64,000 nt of DNA from contig NW_026705445.1 of the NCBI RefSeq assembly GCF_029867415.1, forward strand, positions 310,001 to 374,000. Reading direction: 5' to 3'. The notes under the pieces were generated by a model. That model was given only the letters and a program-made list of their open reading frames with translations, was not told where the DNA came from and did no database searches. The position numbers and the translations under genes were made by a program. Every line of letters starts with the position of its first letter. Position 1 is the stretch's first letter. The DNA comes from Vicia villosa (lineage: Eukaryota > Streptophyta > Magnoliopsida > Fabales > Fabaceae). Positions 1-11,561 of this stretch are shown here, one piece after another.

Positions 1-7
1 AGTATAA

Positions 8-85
8 TTTTTTATAAGAAAACAATGTTAATAACATATTCTCTTTATTTGATCTGTTTAGTTTTTTATAAGAAAACAATGTTTA
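8..85. repeat. Pair of 22-bp direct repeats
   Basis: A 22-bp string beginning TTTTTTATAAGAAAACAATG occurs at about 8-29 and again at about 64-85. The intervening ~35 bp is unrelated. It is a local duplication with no visible coding role. Confidence 0.6.
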
Positions 86-765
86 CTTTTACGCAGGTCT
101 TCAATGGTGAAGGTGATGACTATGAATGAAATGGTTGCTGCGTTTTCTCCCTATCTCAACTACACATTTGTATTTTCTCCTTCTCTCCACTTTGAATTTT
201 ATACTTTTTCAATTATTTTGTTGATTGAGCCACTCATTCATTCTCATGGAATGTTCATATTTCACCGTCATTGAATGATGATAGTCCAAGCTTTACTAAT
301 TACGATGGCAACTATCGAGTTAGAAAGGTCTAATTTATTCTATGTTTTGTTGGGTTTGCAGAGTAAGACAATTTCTGTTCTTTGAGACTACTATTTGTGG
401 TACATATTATGTTCGTAAGTTAGTTGTTTAATGGTGTCTACTGGTGTATGTGTATAATGAAATTTGTGGTAGAATTTATGTTCATGTTTGGGAATGGTTT
501 GTTTTAGTATTGTAGCATCTTAAGGTTTAAACAGGTTGCCTGCAAAGTGTTTGATAAAAGTTCCAAACCAATAACTTTCTTAGTTTTTCTATTTCAGATT
601 TGTGGTTGTTGATGTTTTATTGTTATGGTGTCTCGAATATTGCTGGAAAACACATCGATTGGTTTTTCACCTTCGACAAGGTTCTTCATTTCTAAACCAA
701 AACCATTTCATTTGTGTCAAAACTAGCTTATTCTTTTAAATTTCATTTTTATGAGTATTTTTTAG

Positions 766-890
766 GTTCTGTTGCCGGAGGAGATGTCGGGCCGTGTTAG
801 AAACCACCCAGAATTGCATCAGATGATGGAAGTGGTTATGGATTTAGGACGGAAGCCACTCGCCATGTTTTCTTTGCCAAATGAAGTTTT
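766..890 (+). pseudogene. Exon fragment of a SPD1/ycf45-like P-loop NTPase
   Basis: After a pyrimidine-rich stretch ending in AG (764-765), one frame reads LLPEEMSGRVRNHPELHQ and then MEVVMDLGRKPLAMF. This strongly resembles the region before the P-loop in plant chloroplast-targeted ycf45/SPD1 (stage III sporulation AA-like) ATPases, which typically read as a run of acidic residues, NHPxLxxLIEVVLDLGRKPLARF. Only this exon is present: no Walker A or R3H segment follows, and downstream sequence is intron-like. It is therefore a captured or decayed fragment, not a gene. The assignment rests on motif memory and could be a related NTPase of the same superfamily. Confidence 0.6.
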
Positions 891-1369
891 GTTTTTGTTT
901 TTTTTCTGGTTTTTTTGCAGGTGTTGAAGATGTTGGTATATCGATGTCGTCAAGCCTGTGCCGGCTATAACGGTGTTATACAGTAGTGGAAGGTGAGTAT
1001 CTATATGAGATACCTTTTGTCATACTTTTGAAAAGACATGTTTCACTCTCTTATTTATGGCCTACATAATTTCTACTGGTATCTCAAATGCTTAATATGC
1101 ATGATTCTTATAATTTGCTACAATGCTGACTTATTATTACCTCACATTTCTAGATTGTAACATGCAAGCTAACCAATTTCAGCAATACTTGTATATATGT
1201 GAGGTATGACCCTTGAAATGTGTTGCCTATTTGGAAGTTTTTAGAACTAAGAAGTTATTGTATTTATGCAGCTACTCATAGAAACAAGATTTTGTAACAA
1301 ATTTACACTGGTTGCAGAAGAAACTTTATGATATTTGATTTGTGTGCATGCTATTTTTGGTTTCATATG

Positions 1370-1504
1370 TGTTTCTATTTCAATACAAAGAATCCGACCT
1401 GGGAGTCTGTTACGTATGGGATCCTTCTCTGCATTGATTGTTCCTCTGTTCATAGAAGTCTTGGTGTTCACATCAGTGCGAACGTAGAGATGTGGCTGCA
1501 ATGA
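1370..1504 (+). pseudogene. ArfGAP zinc-finger exon fragment
   Basis: One frame reads [20 protein letters not shown] followed by HRSLGVHIS. This is the signature core of ArfGAP domains (C-x2-C-x16-17-C-x2-C, then the arginine finger in HRSLGVH), closest to plant AGD8/9/10-type proteins. ArfGAPs stimulate GTP hydrolysis by Arf GTPases in vesicle traffic. Here the second cysteine of the first zinc pair is replaced (CFYF in place of CxxC) and a stop follows about 8 codons after HIS, so it cannot make a working domain. No other ArfGAP exon was recognised nearby. It lies among fragments of other genes on the same strand, which fits capture by the Helitron. Confidence 0.85.
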
Positions 1505-4500
1505 TGGAACTACACATTCACCTTTTCCTAATGAAGATGATTAGTTTTATCTTTGTTGCTTCTAAGTTTCAAATTTATAGTTAGCAAACTCACTGCATTT
1601 CTTTTTCCATGATATTTTAGGTTATTAGCCAAGGAACTACATATTCGAAAAAGTGGTGTTGAATGACTTGCTGGAATGGAAGTTGAAAATTCAGGGAGCC
1701 TAAATGGAAGCTGGAAATAGTTGTGCACTATTTTTGGAAATACATAACTAAGGTAATAAAAAACTTTGACTGTTTGAATATTGTCACACTTTCTTTATCA
1801 ATTGATCCAATCATTGTTTGATAGCAAGGTTGATAACCTACTTTTGTTTTGCATCATCCAACATTGCATGAAGATTGAATAGTGTTGTCTTCTACTTTGC
1901 CAACAGTGAGACATTCAACTTGGTTTGTAATCTTGTGACATATATGAAGAACAATCAAGCATGAATCGCTGTTTATGGATTCATGCTTGACAGAACCTGG
2001 CTTCACTCCATTTTTGATATTTAATTGGCTCTCTTCCTTTGGCTACTTAACAGGACAATTGGTATTTAGAGACAAATGGAACTGCTATCGAATCTGTTAG
2101 GAATTCTATTTTTTCATATGCAGAATTCTGTTAGCAAATTTGGTGTGGTTTAATTTTCGTGTCGGTTTGGTTTTTGTTAAGTTGCAGGTCGGTTTATTAG
2201 CCGGGGGTTGGGATTGAAATATGCAGGTAAGACATTGACGGTTCTATGTCCAGATGCACTGTTAGAGAAAGTTTGTGGCTAGGTTAGTTTTTGGTGCAAA
2301 GTTAATTCGGAACTGGTCTTTTTCCGTAGGTTTCGTGGACTAACAAGAATGACCAACTTTATTATTCTCTTTACTCCTTAGATTGACACTGTCCCTTATT
2401 TGTAGGTGGTTTCATGTCTGCAAGGCCATATAATTTCAGGAAGGTAGGAACAAAGCTACCTAGAGGAGTATACGAATAATGAATCCGCTTACGGAATTCC
2501 GGAATTGCTGCTCATATGGTGGAGTTAAATGTCACTAAATAATTTATGTGATGGTCAGACTAAATGTTTTTTGGAATTACGGAATTTCTGGACAGTTAAA
2601 TATACAAACAACTTATCGCTTTTATTGTGATTATAGTATTTTTGCATTCACCAATGATAATTCTTTATTAGAATGTACAGGGCTGAAGCATTTAACATAT
2701 ATTCAATTTGACTGCTACCATATTGATCAAATAGAACCCAAGGGAAGCATATGTTATGAATAGTCATGTTTTGGCTCTTTCTACAACTAGGACTGTAACT
2801 GTGAGAAAATTAATACTCATGTACAAATATACTACATCAAATGTTGATATCTCTATCCTTTTTTTAATTACAAGTAGTGGTTTTTGCTTCATGAAATGCA
2901 CTTTCATCAAGTTGTACCAAGTAAGTAGCATTTGAACTATCAATGATTAAATGTTTTTTGCATCTCTTTCCAGGAACTTCAACTTCTGCTGCTACTTCTT
3001 TGATAGTAGCATATGATGAGTGTTTGGTTTGTGCATGGGAGGTTGTGGAGGAAATGGAGGGTCTGAGTAGTGCAGAGACTGAGAGGGTTGTAGTGCCAAA
3101 TGTAACTAAAAATCATTTGTATATAACTAAAAATGAGTAGGTCACTTGAAAACCATCATAAAACAATTATTTCCCAACACACTAATATTTTATTAATTCA
3201 CATAACTGTTTTTGCTGAATATGCTTGTGCTCATTCTCATCTTGTATCACATATATTTGTTTTATCCAATAAATTCAAGTAGTTTTTGGCATGTTTCATC
3301 TGTATAGTATGTGCTTACATGCTTAACTGAGTTGATATGGTTCTTTGAGTCATAGGCTGCTACATTGATTAACAATACGTTTGTGCTATTGCAATTTGTT
3401 CTGCTCGAAGAATCTAAATAAAATCAGCTGTTTGTTTCACTTTTTATTGGTCTTCATGGTTACTTTGAAATCTAAATAAAAAGCCAATTTTGATTCTCAT
3501 GAGTGTTGGTTTAATTGTTTCAGTTTTGCTGAACCAATTTGTGTTGTGATGCAGGGATTTCAAGAGGACTGGTGATGAGTCATCTGTGATCTATTAGCCG
3601 CTTGATTCGGTGTTGAGTGCTCAACTGCTCGGTATCGATGGCCTGAAGTTGTGACTTGTGTGACTGTTGAACCTTCTGTTTGCTGCCGCCAAGTTGGTAT
3701 GAAGTTTATTCTTTTGCTTGAACTATTGTGAAGATATAGCATGTGTATCACGATACCTTTAGAATCATTTCTACCGTCACGATGCATGAAGAGCCGTTTG
3801 AGAGCGAGGTACCGTAGATTTAATTGTTTTTGGTACTGTTTTTGTAGCATATCTTTAAAGTATCATGTATTTCATGAGTATGAGGGGTATGGTTTTACGG
3901 TGTTGTGATATGTGTATGTTCAAGTTTAAATGTGCACAATTGGTTTATGTATGATGTTGTTTTGGGTTTGCTTGCAATGTTTTTATATACTGTGTTACCC
4001 ACTTAACTTGAAATACTGTGAATTAAATAGAACTGAATTTGAACTACTTGATGGATGTATATGGTAGACTGTCAGGAAGCCCTGTTAGAAGTTTTTGTGT
4101 TGAAATTTATTAATGGTTTTGTAAATGGTCAAAGTGGACGATGAAAGTTAGAGACCTGTTTCACTTTGCAATAATTTTAAAAGGAACTCCTTCACACATC
4201 CCTCTTTTATAACTACAATAAGTCACACATCATGTGTTTTCATTGTGTTCTGGCTTTTGGTTAAATAGTTTCATGTGACCAGTTTCTTTGAAAATGCTTT
4301 TATATGTTGGTGGCATGGATACCATATCAAATGTAAGGTGCTGGTTCACCCAACCGTCTTGCTTAGGATTTGTGTATACAATATAGATGAAGGTACTTTT
4401 GATATCAGCCACCACTTTTGCCTCTGTTTTTGCCTTGAATTCATATTTTATAGGTCACTATGAAGTGTTCATTTTATGAAATAAAATTGCCTTTGCTTTT

Positions 4501-4697
4501 GTTATTGTATCCTGTAAAATCAGTTATGTTTTATCTTTTATTTGTAGAATGACGAATTCTGCAGAACAACATTTTTGGTATATGGACTCCCCTAATATTT
4601 GATCACATGCTTATACTGAGCACTACATATATTTAAATAATATTTAACCGATAGTATTACATTGCAGAGAAAGATGGTTAAATAATATATAACCGAT

Positions 4698-4936
4698 GGT
4701 ATATTTTCTGTGTTTTTACATCTGTATCCTGGAAATACAAGGTTAGTTGTATTCTATCCAAAATGATTTTATAAACTCATCAAAGTTGTGATGAATAAGA
4801 TATAGACAGAAGGCGATATACTGACTTGGTTTTTTATTGCAGATCAAGTTCATAGTTGACGGTGAATGGAAAATTGACCCGTTAGGTGGTTAACAATGAT
4901 GGATACGTGAATAATCTTCTTGTCATTCATGATTGA
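4698..4936 (+). pseudogene. C-terminal CBM48 (AMPK-beta glycogen-binding) gene fragment
   Basis: Two exon pieces are readable. The first (about 4698-4741) reads GIFSVFLHLYPG and ends just before a GTTAGT donor. The second starts after TTGCAG (4843) and reads IKFIVDGEWKIDPL, then after a small frame change NNDGYVNNLLVIHD and a stop at 4934-4936. This matches the C-terminal carbohydrate-binding module 48 of plant starch-related proteins (PTST2/FLO6-like or LSF1-like), which ends in a similar GY-NNLL-I string. The intron of about 100 bp is retained, so the piece was copied from genomic DNA and not from mRNA. The frameshift between DPL and NND, and the missing upstream exons, make it a non-functional fragment. 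Confidence 0.7.
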
Positions 4937-5942
4937 TGTAACAAAAAAGTTGAAAAGATGAGAAAATATCAGTAGAACATAGAAGAGGATGAAAGCATTA
5001 GGTTAGCCACCTAATTTTTTTTAGCCATTTTTTCACTCTTGGCAGGGGAGGCGAAGATGTTGGTGGGGACCGCAATATTTCTTATGTGAAGATGATGCTT
5101 GCCTTGCCAAGAAATTTATTATTTTTCAATCTGAATCAGAAATGATGCTACCAAGCTTAAGCATTTGTAAATCCAATCCATATTATCTCTTATCTGTTGG
5201 AGTGATCTTAGAATTTTTTTTATAAACTGTTCCATTTTATTTGTGTCCATATATTGTAAAATAAGGCTTATAATATTGATCTCTATATCTTATAGAGCAA
5301 GACTCACAATACTGATTTTTTTAACCTTATATTTAGAAAGTAATAAAATACACTAAATTAATTTGATCTTTATATATTATAGAACAAGACTCATGATGTT
5401 TTTTAACCTGTTATTTAGAAAGTAATAAACAGCACTAAATTAACTTAATTGTTTTCTTAAAAATTTATTACCATACTTATTTAATATACATAAATTATTA
5501 AATTATTATATTTAATGTATTTCCCACAACTATTAATAGTCACTATTCTCACTGTTTAAAGAAATTATCTCGGTAAAGATATTTTTTTAATATTTGATTG
5601 TTTTAGATATAAAGTGTTTCTTTTATCTTAAACTTTTAAAAGGTTAGTATTTTGTAAGAAATGAAAAAATTAATATATAATTCTTAATATTACATACTAT
5701 ATGTCTAAATACGCTTAAAACTATTAATTACCATTTATTGTAAAAATTGAAGAAAATATATGTTATTAAAATTTTATTAATACTATTACATTTTTTAAAC
5801 AATAATAAATGTTTAGTGTTTGAATTAATTCAGTTTAAAAAATGGTAATCATGATGATGGATAAAAATTGATCGATATAAAAAAAATCAAATTCCAAAGC
5901 TTTTAATTACATTGCAATATATACTTTAACATTTTTAAGATG

Positions 5943-6047
<105 letters not shown>

Positions 6048-6139
6048 CTCAACTTTGGTCCCTTATTATTAATTTTTTTAGTTTTGGTCCTCAATTTTAA
6101 AATACTAAATTTTTTATGTTTTACTAAACCTTTTGTACA

Positions 6140-6365
6140 TGTAACATGAAGTTATTGATCAAAATATTGATTATTAACGGGACACGAAATTACTGATCAA
6201 AATATTGATTATTAACGGGACAGGAAGTTACTAATCAAAATACTTTTTAAGGTACACGAGTACATGAAGTTATTGATAAAAACTAATATTTGTACATGGG
6301 AACATGAAGTTATTGATCAAAATATTAATTATTAACGGGACATGAAGTTACTGATCAAAATATTT
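6140..6365. repeat. Degenerate tandem repeat, ~38-40 bp unit
   Basis: The core GAAGTTATTGATCAAAATAT followed by GATTATTAACGGGACA recurs about six times, with two more divergent copies in the middle. It lies just upstream of the inner, degenerate Helitron end and is probably subterminal sequence of the element. Confidence 0.75.
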
Positions 6366-6397
6366 TTTAATAACTATACATTCAATTATTATTTTTC

Positions 6398-6487
6398 ACG
6401 GGTAACCAAATATTTTTCTATTAAAAAATATACATCCGAAACAAATGCGCGTCCCGTACCAGAACTCGTGCGAACGCATAGGATTAC
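6398..6487 (+). repeat. Degenerate second copy of the Helitron 3' terminal region
   Basis: About 80 bp here (containing ACAAATGCGCGTCCCGTACC and then CTCGTGCGAACGCA) match the true terminus at 6898-6965 almost base for base. The hairpin is mutated and the CTAG end is missing, so it reads as an older, bypassed terminator about 490 bp inside the present end. Confidence 0.75.
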
Positions 6488-6707
6488 ATAATATGCGCCA
6501 CATAGGATTACATAATATTCACATAGAATATTTTGTATCTGTTAAGTACAAACTGAATCTTTCTTCCAGTTCTGCAGACGCGATGTCATGAGTTGATGCC
6601 ATGACATTCCATCATAATTTTTTTAGCTTTTATTTTTTATTATATTTTTTTATCTTTTATTATTCACATATTTTATATTAAAATTTTTTATTGATCTAAA
6701 TGTTTTT

Positions 6708-6905
6708 ACGGGTATCAGACATTTTTCTATACATTTAATTAATTTTTTTTACGGGTACCCGACATTTTTTAATACATTTAATTATTATTTTTTCACGGGT
6801 ACCTGACACTTTTCTATACATTCAATTATTATTTTTTCACGGGTACCAGACATATTTCTATACATTCAATTATTATTTTTTAACGGGTACCAGACATTTT
6901 TCTAT
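6708..6905. repeat. 44-bp tandem repeat, about 5 copies
   Basis: The marker ACGGGTAcc starts at 6708, 6751, 6795, 6839 and 6883, a spacing of 43-44 bp. Each unit continues GACATTTTTCTATACATTCA and an AT-rich tail. The array sits immediately before the Helitron terminus. Confidence 0.85.
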
Positions 6906-6949
6906 TAAAAAATATACATCTGAAACAAATGCGCGTCCCATACCAGAAC

Positions 6950-6977
6950 CCGTGCGGACGCACGGCTTTGTTACTAG
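6950..6977 (+). other. Helitron 3' terminus: hairpin plus CTAG
   Basis: The stem CCGTGCG (6950-6956) and CGCACGG (6959-6965) is perfect with a GA centre. Then come 8 bases and CTAG at 6974-6977, with T at 6978 as expected for insertion between A and T. This palindrome is what ends Helitron rolling-circle transfer. Confidence 0.8.
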
Positions 6978-7700
6978 TTTTAAGAAAACGACAGTGCACT
7001 TTACACAGATTATGTACAATTTCTTTATGAGAAACTCAGAAAATAGTAAACTAATTAATAGTCGGTAAACACAGTAAGTGAACAGCACAAAAGTTTTATG
7101 GCAGGGCAGCTTCCTCAATCATGGTTTCATGATACTGTAGTAAGTCACTTTTTTTACGACAAGAAGCATTTATTTGTTTTTAATATACAGATAATACATT
7201 TACTACAAATTGCTTTTTAGAAACTCTAAAAAAAAATTAAATCTAAAAAAGTGAGAAATTGTTTAGGTCTCATATCTATATTAAAAAGGACAAAATTTTG
7301 GGTGGAAATAGTTTGTAGTTGACCAACAAGAGTTGAAGCAATTAAGTCAAACATATTAACGTGTTGGAAAAACAGGAAAATAAATGTATAAAATCTGGTT
7401 GTTGCTGTTTGTTTGTTTGCTAGCTGGTTGGTTCAGTTCAATGGAACTGTCAATTGTTTTGTTTTGTGACCTAATTTATGTTTTCATGAGTAACCTTATA
7501 AGAAGGACATATAGTGAGATGTACACTTTGTATTGTATTACAATTATGATAGTTACCAGATATGTAGGTCGTTCAATGACACCATTAATCCGTACTCATT
7601 AAACTTCTTCTCTTTCCATTTTCGCAACATATTTATGTGGTTGTGTATGTTAGGAACTTAGAGAAATTTAAATTGATCTAAAAAATATATATTTTCAACA
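6978..7700. other. AT-rich spacer, no feature recognised
   Basis: Several short open frames exist (for example 7384-7602), but none has a recognisable motif, codon bias or splice context. Nothing identifiable between the Helitron end and the LINE target duplication. Confidence 0.6.
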
Positions 7701-7717
7701 CAATAATTGTATTTGTT
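7701..7717. repeat. LINE target-site duplication, left copy
   Basis: The 17-bp string CAATAATTGTATTTGTT is repeated exactly at 13988-14004 on the far side of the LINE, which fixes both ends of the insertion. Confidence 0.92.
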
Positions 7718-7825
7718 TTTTTTGTAAGCAAGGGATATATTGAAGGGAGAACTAGGGGTTTCCCAACCCGATTACAAACAAAACGGCCTAAAGCCGACAA
7801 AAATCAATATTACAACCAATTACAA

Positions 7826-10800
7826 TTACGATAAAAAAGACCAAGGGTCTTTGTAAAAATCGTAAAAACTACAATTGGAATATGTAATATTGCCGTAAGA
7901 GGCCCATCTCCAAGCCAAAAATTTGATACTCCAAACCATATTGTTAATGTTCCACACATCATTCCTAAAACAAAAGCCATTTCTTGTCATCCAAATGATC
8001 CAAGTGGTAGCTAGCCAAAACACCCCCAATTTGCCGCTATTAACCTTTTTACAACGGCCCAAAGAATGCCATTCCACAAAAAACGGGATACAATCTTCCT
8101 CCGACCAACCCGAAAAACCCACCCACGAAGCAATTTCTTCCCAAACCAATTTAATCACATAACATTTTGAGAAAATATGGTCCGCCTCTTCAACATGAGA
8201 ACCACAAAAAGTACACATTAAATTACCATGATTTAAATTAATACCTCTAACCACCAATAAATCTTTAGTAGGTAATCTATTCAAAAAAAGTCTCCACCCA
8301 AACGCCTTGATCTTGAAGGGAACATCCGCTTTCCATAACAAATTGAAAGCCTCTTCGCCCTTAACCGGAGGACCAAAAGAAATGCGCCTAGAAGCATAAA
8401 AATTATAACAAGAGGAAACCGAATAACCATTAGTCAAGTCCAACATCCAATCAACCTCATCCTTAGAATTCCTCAAGCTACCGAAATTAACCAAAATCTC
8501 CTTTAATTCCAAAAGAGATTGTAAAAAAACCGAATCCCTTCCAACAACCGAGATGCCAAGATCACCCCACACCCAAACCCCGTCAATCCACCCACCCATA
8601 GCCGCTACCGAAACCTTTTTAAGGTGAGAAGCCAAAAATAAATCCGGAAATTCCTCTTTTAAAATAGAGTTATTCCGCCAACAAGAATCCCAAAAAGGAG
8701 TATTAAATCCATTTCCCACCTTAAAACTACAAATCGCTATAATGGGGTCAACATGTAAAGGATTAGACGAAACAATACTAACCTTCAAAATATCTCTCCA
8801 CCAAAAGGAATGAGAGGTGCATTTGTGAGAGTCTCCCTCACAAAACAAATGCAAGCTCAAATCTCCATAACGCGCCTTCAACACTTCCAACCATAAAGAA
8901 TTATGCCCTTGGATTATCTTCCATCTCCACTTGTTCAAAAGAGCCAAATTAAATTCGGCTAAATTTTTTATTCCCAATCCACCTTTCTCTAGAGGAAGAG
9001 TCACACCTTTCCAACCCACCCAACGAATCTTTCTTTTATCCTCCACTCCACCCCATAAAAAATTGCTTTGAATTGCCGTAACCGCTTTAATCACTCTTGT
9101 CGGCATCTTGTAAAAAGACAAAGTGAATATGGCTAAAGAACTCAAAATGGACTTTAAAAGAGTAATTCTACCTCCAAGATTAAGCATTCTATTCTTCCAA
9201 CCCGCCAATCTCTTTTTCATTTTTTCCAATAAAGATGTCCAAGTAGCTTCCTTCCTAGGATTGCTTCCAATCGGTATCCCAAGAAAAAGAAAATTGCTAC
9301 TCTCGATCTTGCACGAAAGAAAGTAGGCCGCGGCTTCCAAAAACAAACTAGACACATTAATACCGATCAATTTGCTCTTGTGAAAGTTAATACCAAGACC
9401 CGACACAACTTCGAAAGCTCTCAAAACCATCTTCAAATCCTTGACATGATTCCAAGACCCCTTCCCAACTAACAAAGTGTCATCCGCGAATTGTAGAATG
9501 TCCACCCCACACCTCCTATTGATATCAAAATGCTCAAATTCACCAATCTCAATAGATTTTCTAACAAGTCTCGTGAGGGCCTCCGTCACCAAAACAAAAA
9601 GAAACGGTGATAAAGGATCACCTTGTCTTAAACCTCTCTTAACACCGAATTCCTTCGTTGGACTCCCGTTAACCAACACCGACATGTCGCTTTTGAACAC
9701 CAATAACTCCATCCACTTCCTCCATTTTTCTCCAAAACCCATCTTTCCTAAAAGAGACCGAAGAAAGTCCCATGAGACCTTATTGTAAGCTTTTTCAAAG
9801 TCTACTTTAAAAAGTAAACAAGAACCCCCCTCCTTTCTAGCATAATCCACCACCTCATTGGCCACTAAAACTCCGTCGAGTAATTGTCTACCCGGAACAA
9901 AGGCACTTTGACAATGAGAAATAATCGAATTCAAAACTTTTTTCAATCTACCCGCTAACATTTTGGACACTATTTTATACATACACCCCACTAAACAAAT
10001 GGGTCTATAGTCATCCAAACACAACGGATTAGAACCTTTCGGAATCAAAGCTAAGAAAGATGATGTAATTACCTTAGCCAAATCGCCTCCGTTGAACACG
10101 TGATCGAAATACTTCAAAAAGTCGTTTCTCAAAATTGGCCAACATTTCTTTATGAAAAGAAAAGTATAACCATCCGGCCCCGGGCTCTTAGTTCCGCCAC
10201 AATTCCCCACCGCTTCCATTATTTCTTCCTCATGAAAAGGTCTCTCAAGCCAATTTTTCTCATCCACACTAATCCTATCAAAAGTAATCCCTTCAAGACT
10301 AGTGGAAACACCATTAATTCCGCCGAATTTTCTAGAAAAATGATGGCACACCTCCTCCTTAATTCCCTCTACCGAATCCAACACACCTCTACTAGAATTG
10401 ATAGGCCCTATGTGATTGTGTCTTCTTTTCTCCTTCATAACTTTATGAAAAAGCCCACTATTAGAATCCCCCTCCTTAAGCCATTTCATTCTTGATTTTT
10501 GAAGAAGCATGTTTTCTTTAATTCTCAACCTTGACCAAAATCTACTAGTAGCTTCCCTTCTCTCTTTTAAAATTCCGATATGAAGATCTTCCCCTTCCAC
10601 TTCCAACCTATCATCCCCATCATTGATGTTCCTCGCCTCTTCCTCCACTTCCAAATCAATCTTACCAAAAACCTCCTTATTCCACCATTTTAATCTACCT
10701 TTTAAACGAAAAAGTTTTTCTTTCAACACGTAATCTCCTCTTCCTTCAACCTTTATATCATTCCACTCCTTTTCAACAAAAGAATAGAAGGATCCAAAAG

Positions 10801-11561
10801 AGAACCACTCATTGTTAAATTTGAATGGTTTTGGACCCCAATTATTTTTGTCAACTTCTAGCCATATAGGACAATGGTCGGAGACATCTCGATCACCTAC
10901 AAATTGGCCAACCACACCCCATTCCTTCACCGTGTTCTCCGAGATAAGAAATCTATCGATCCTACTCATCGATGTGCCATTACCACTATACCAAGTGAAC
11001 TTTTTTCCTTTACAAGGAATATCGACCAATTTACTTTCTTCAATGAAATCCGCAAATTCATTCATCTCCGTAGTATTAGAATTTGGATTAGAGACCGCAC
11101 CCCTACCTTTTCTTTCATTCCGATTCTTGGTAGTGTTGAAATCCCCCCCCCAAGATCCATTCACCATCATTATAAACTTCTTTCAACTCTAAAAGCTTCC
11201 TCCATAATGCTCTCTTTTTAGAAATATCACAAGAAGAATATATATTCACCACATAGTAAAAAATATTATCCTTCAAAATTTTGATACCTAGATATCCCTC
11301 TCCTTTGAAACTAGCCACCACCTCCATATTGTTCTCTTTCCACAATGTCAAAAGACCTCCCGATCTACCAACCGAATTGGAAAACGAGAAACCAATGTCA
11401 CCACCCCTCCAAAAGCTCTTTGCCACCCACTCATGCATATTTACAAGTTTAGTTTCTTGAATCAAAAAAATATCCGCCTTGCTTTTAGAAATTATCGCAC
11501 TTATCCTTTTCCTTTTCAAAGCGTTCCCCCCTCCTCTAATGTTTAAGGTGCCGACTAACAT
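7826..11561 (-). pseudogene. LINE ORF2: endonuclease / reverse transcriptase / zf-RVT, one frameshift
   Basis: ORF2 encodes the target-primed reverse transcription machinery. Reading begins at ATG 11559-11561. The endonuclease shows LNIRGGG, QETKL (catalytic Glu), a GGDFN box, SRIDRFL and SDHCPI. The reverse transcriptase follows with YNKVSWDFL, RQGDPLSPFLF and the catalytic FADD. The C-terminus has the plant zf-RVT domain (WKADVPFKIKAFGWRL, then CTFCG and an H/C pair). The frame breaks once, at a run of nine C on the + strand (11143-11151) inside the GGDFN box; eight would keep it open, so this is a +1 homopolymer slip. The long frame downstream runs about 1,100 residues to the stop at 7826. 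No other lesion was seen. Confidence 0.93.

Noticed and set aside
2548..3140. Short frames at 2548-2763 and 2943-3140
   Set aside because: No motif recognised. The second follows a splice-acceptor-like TTTCCAG and could be a further captured exon, but this could not be supported.
1..5200. A single intact intron-containing host gene
   Set aside because: The recognisable exons come from three unrelated families and carry stops and missing parts.
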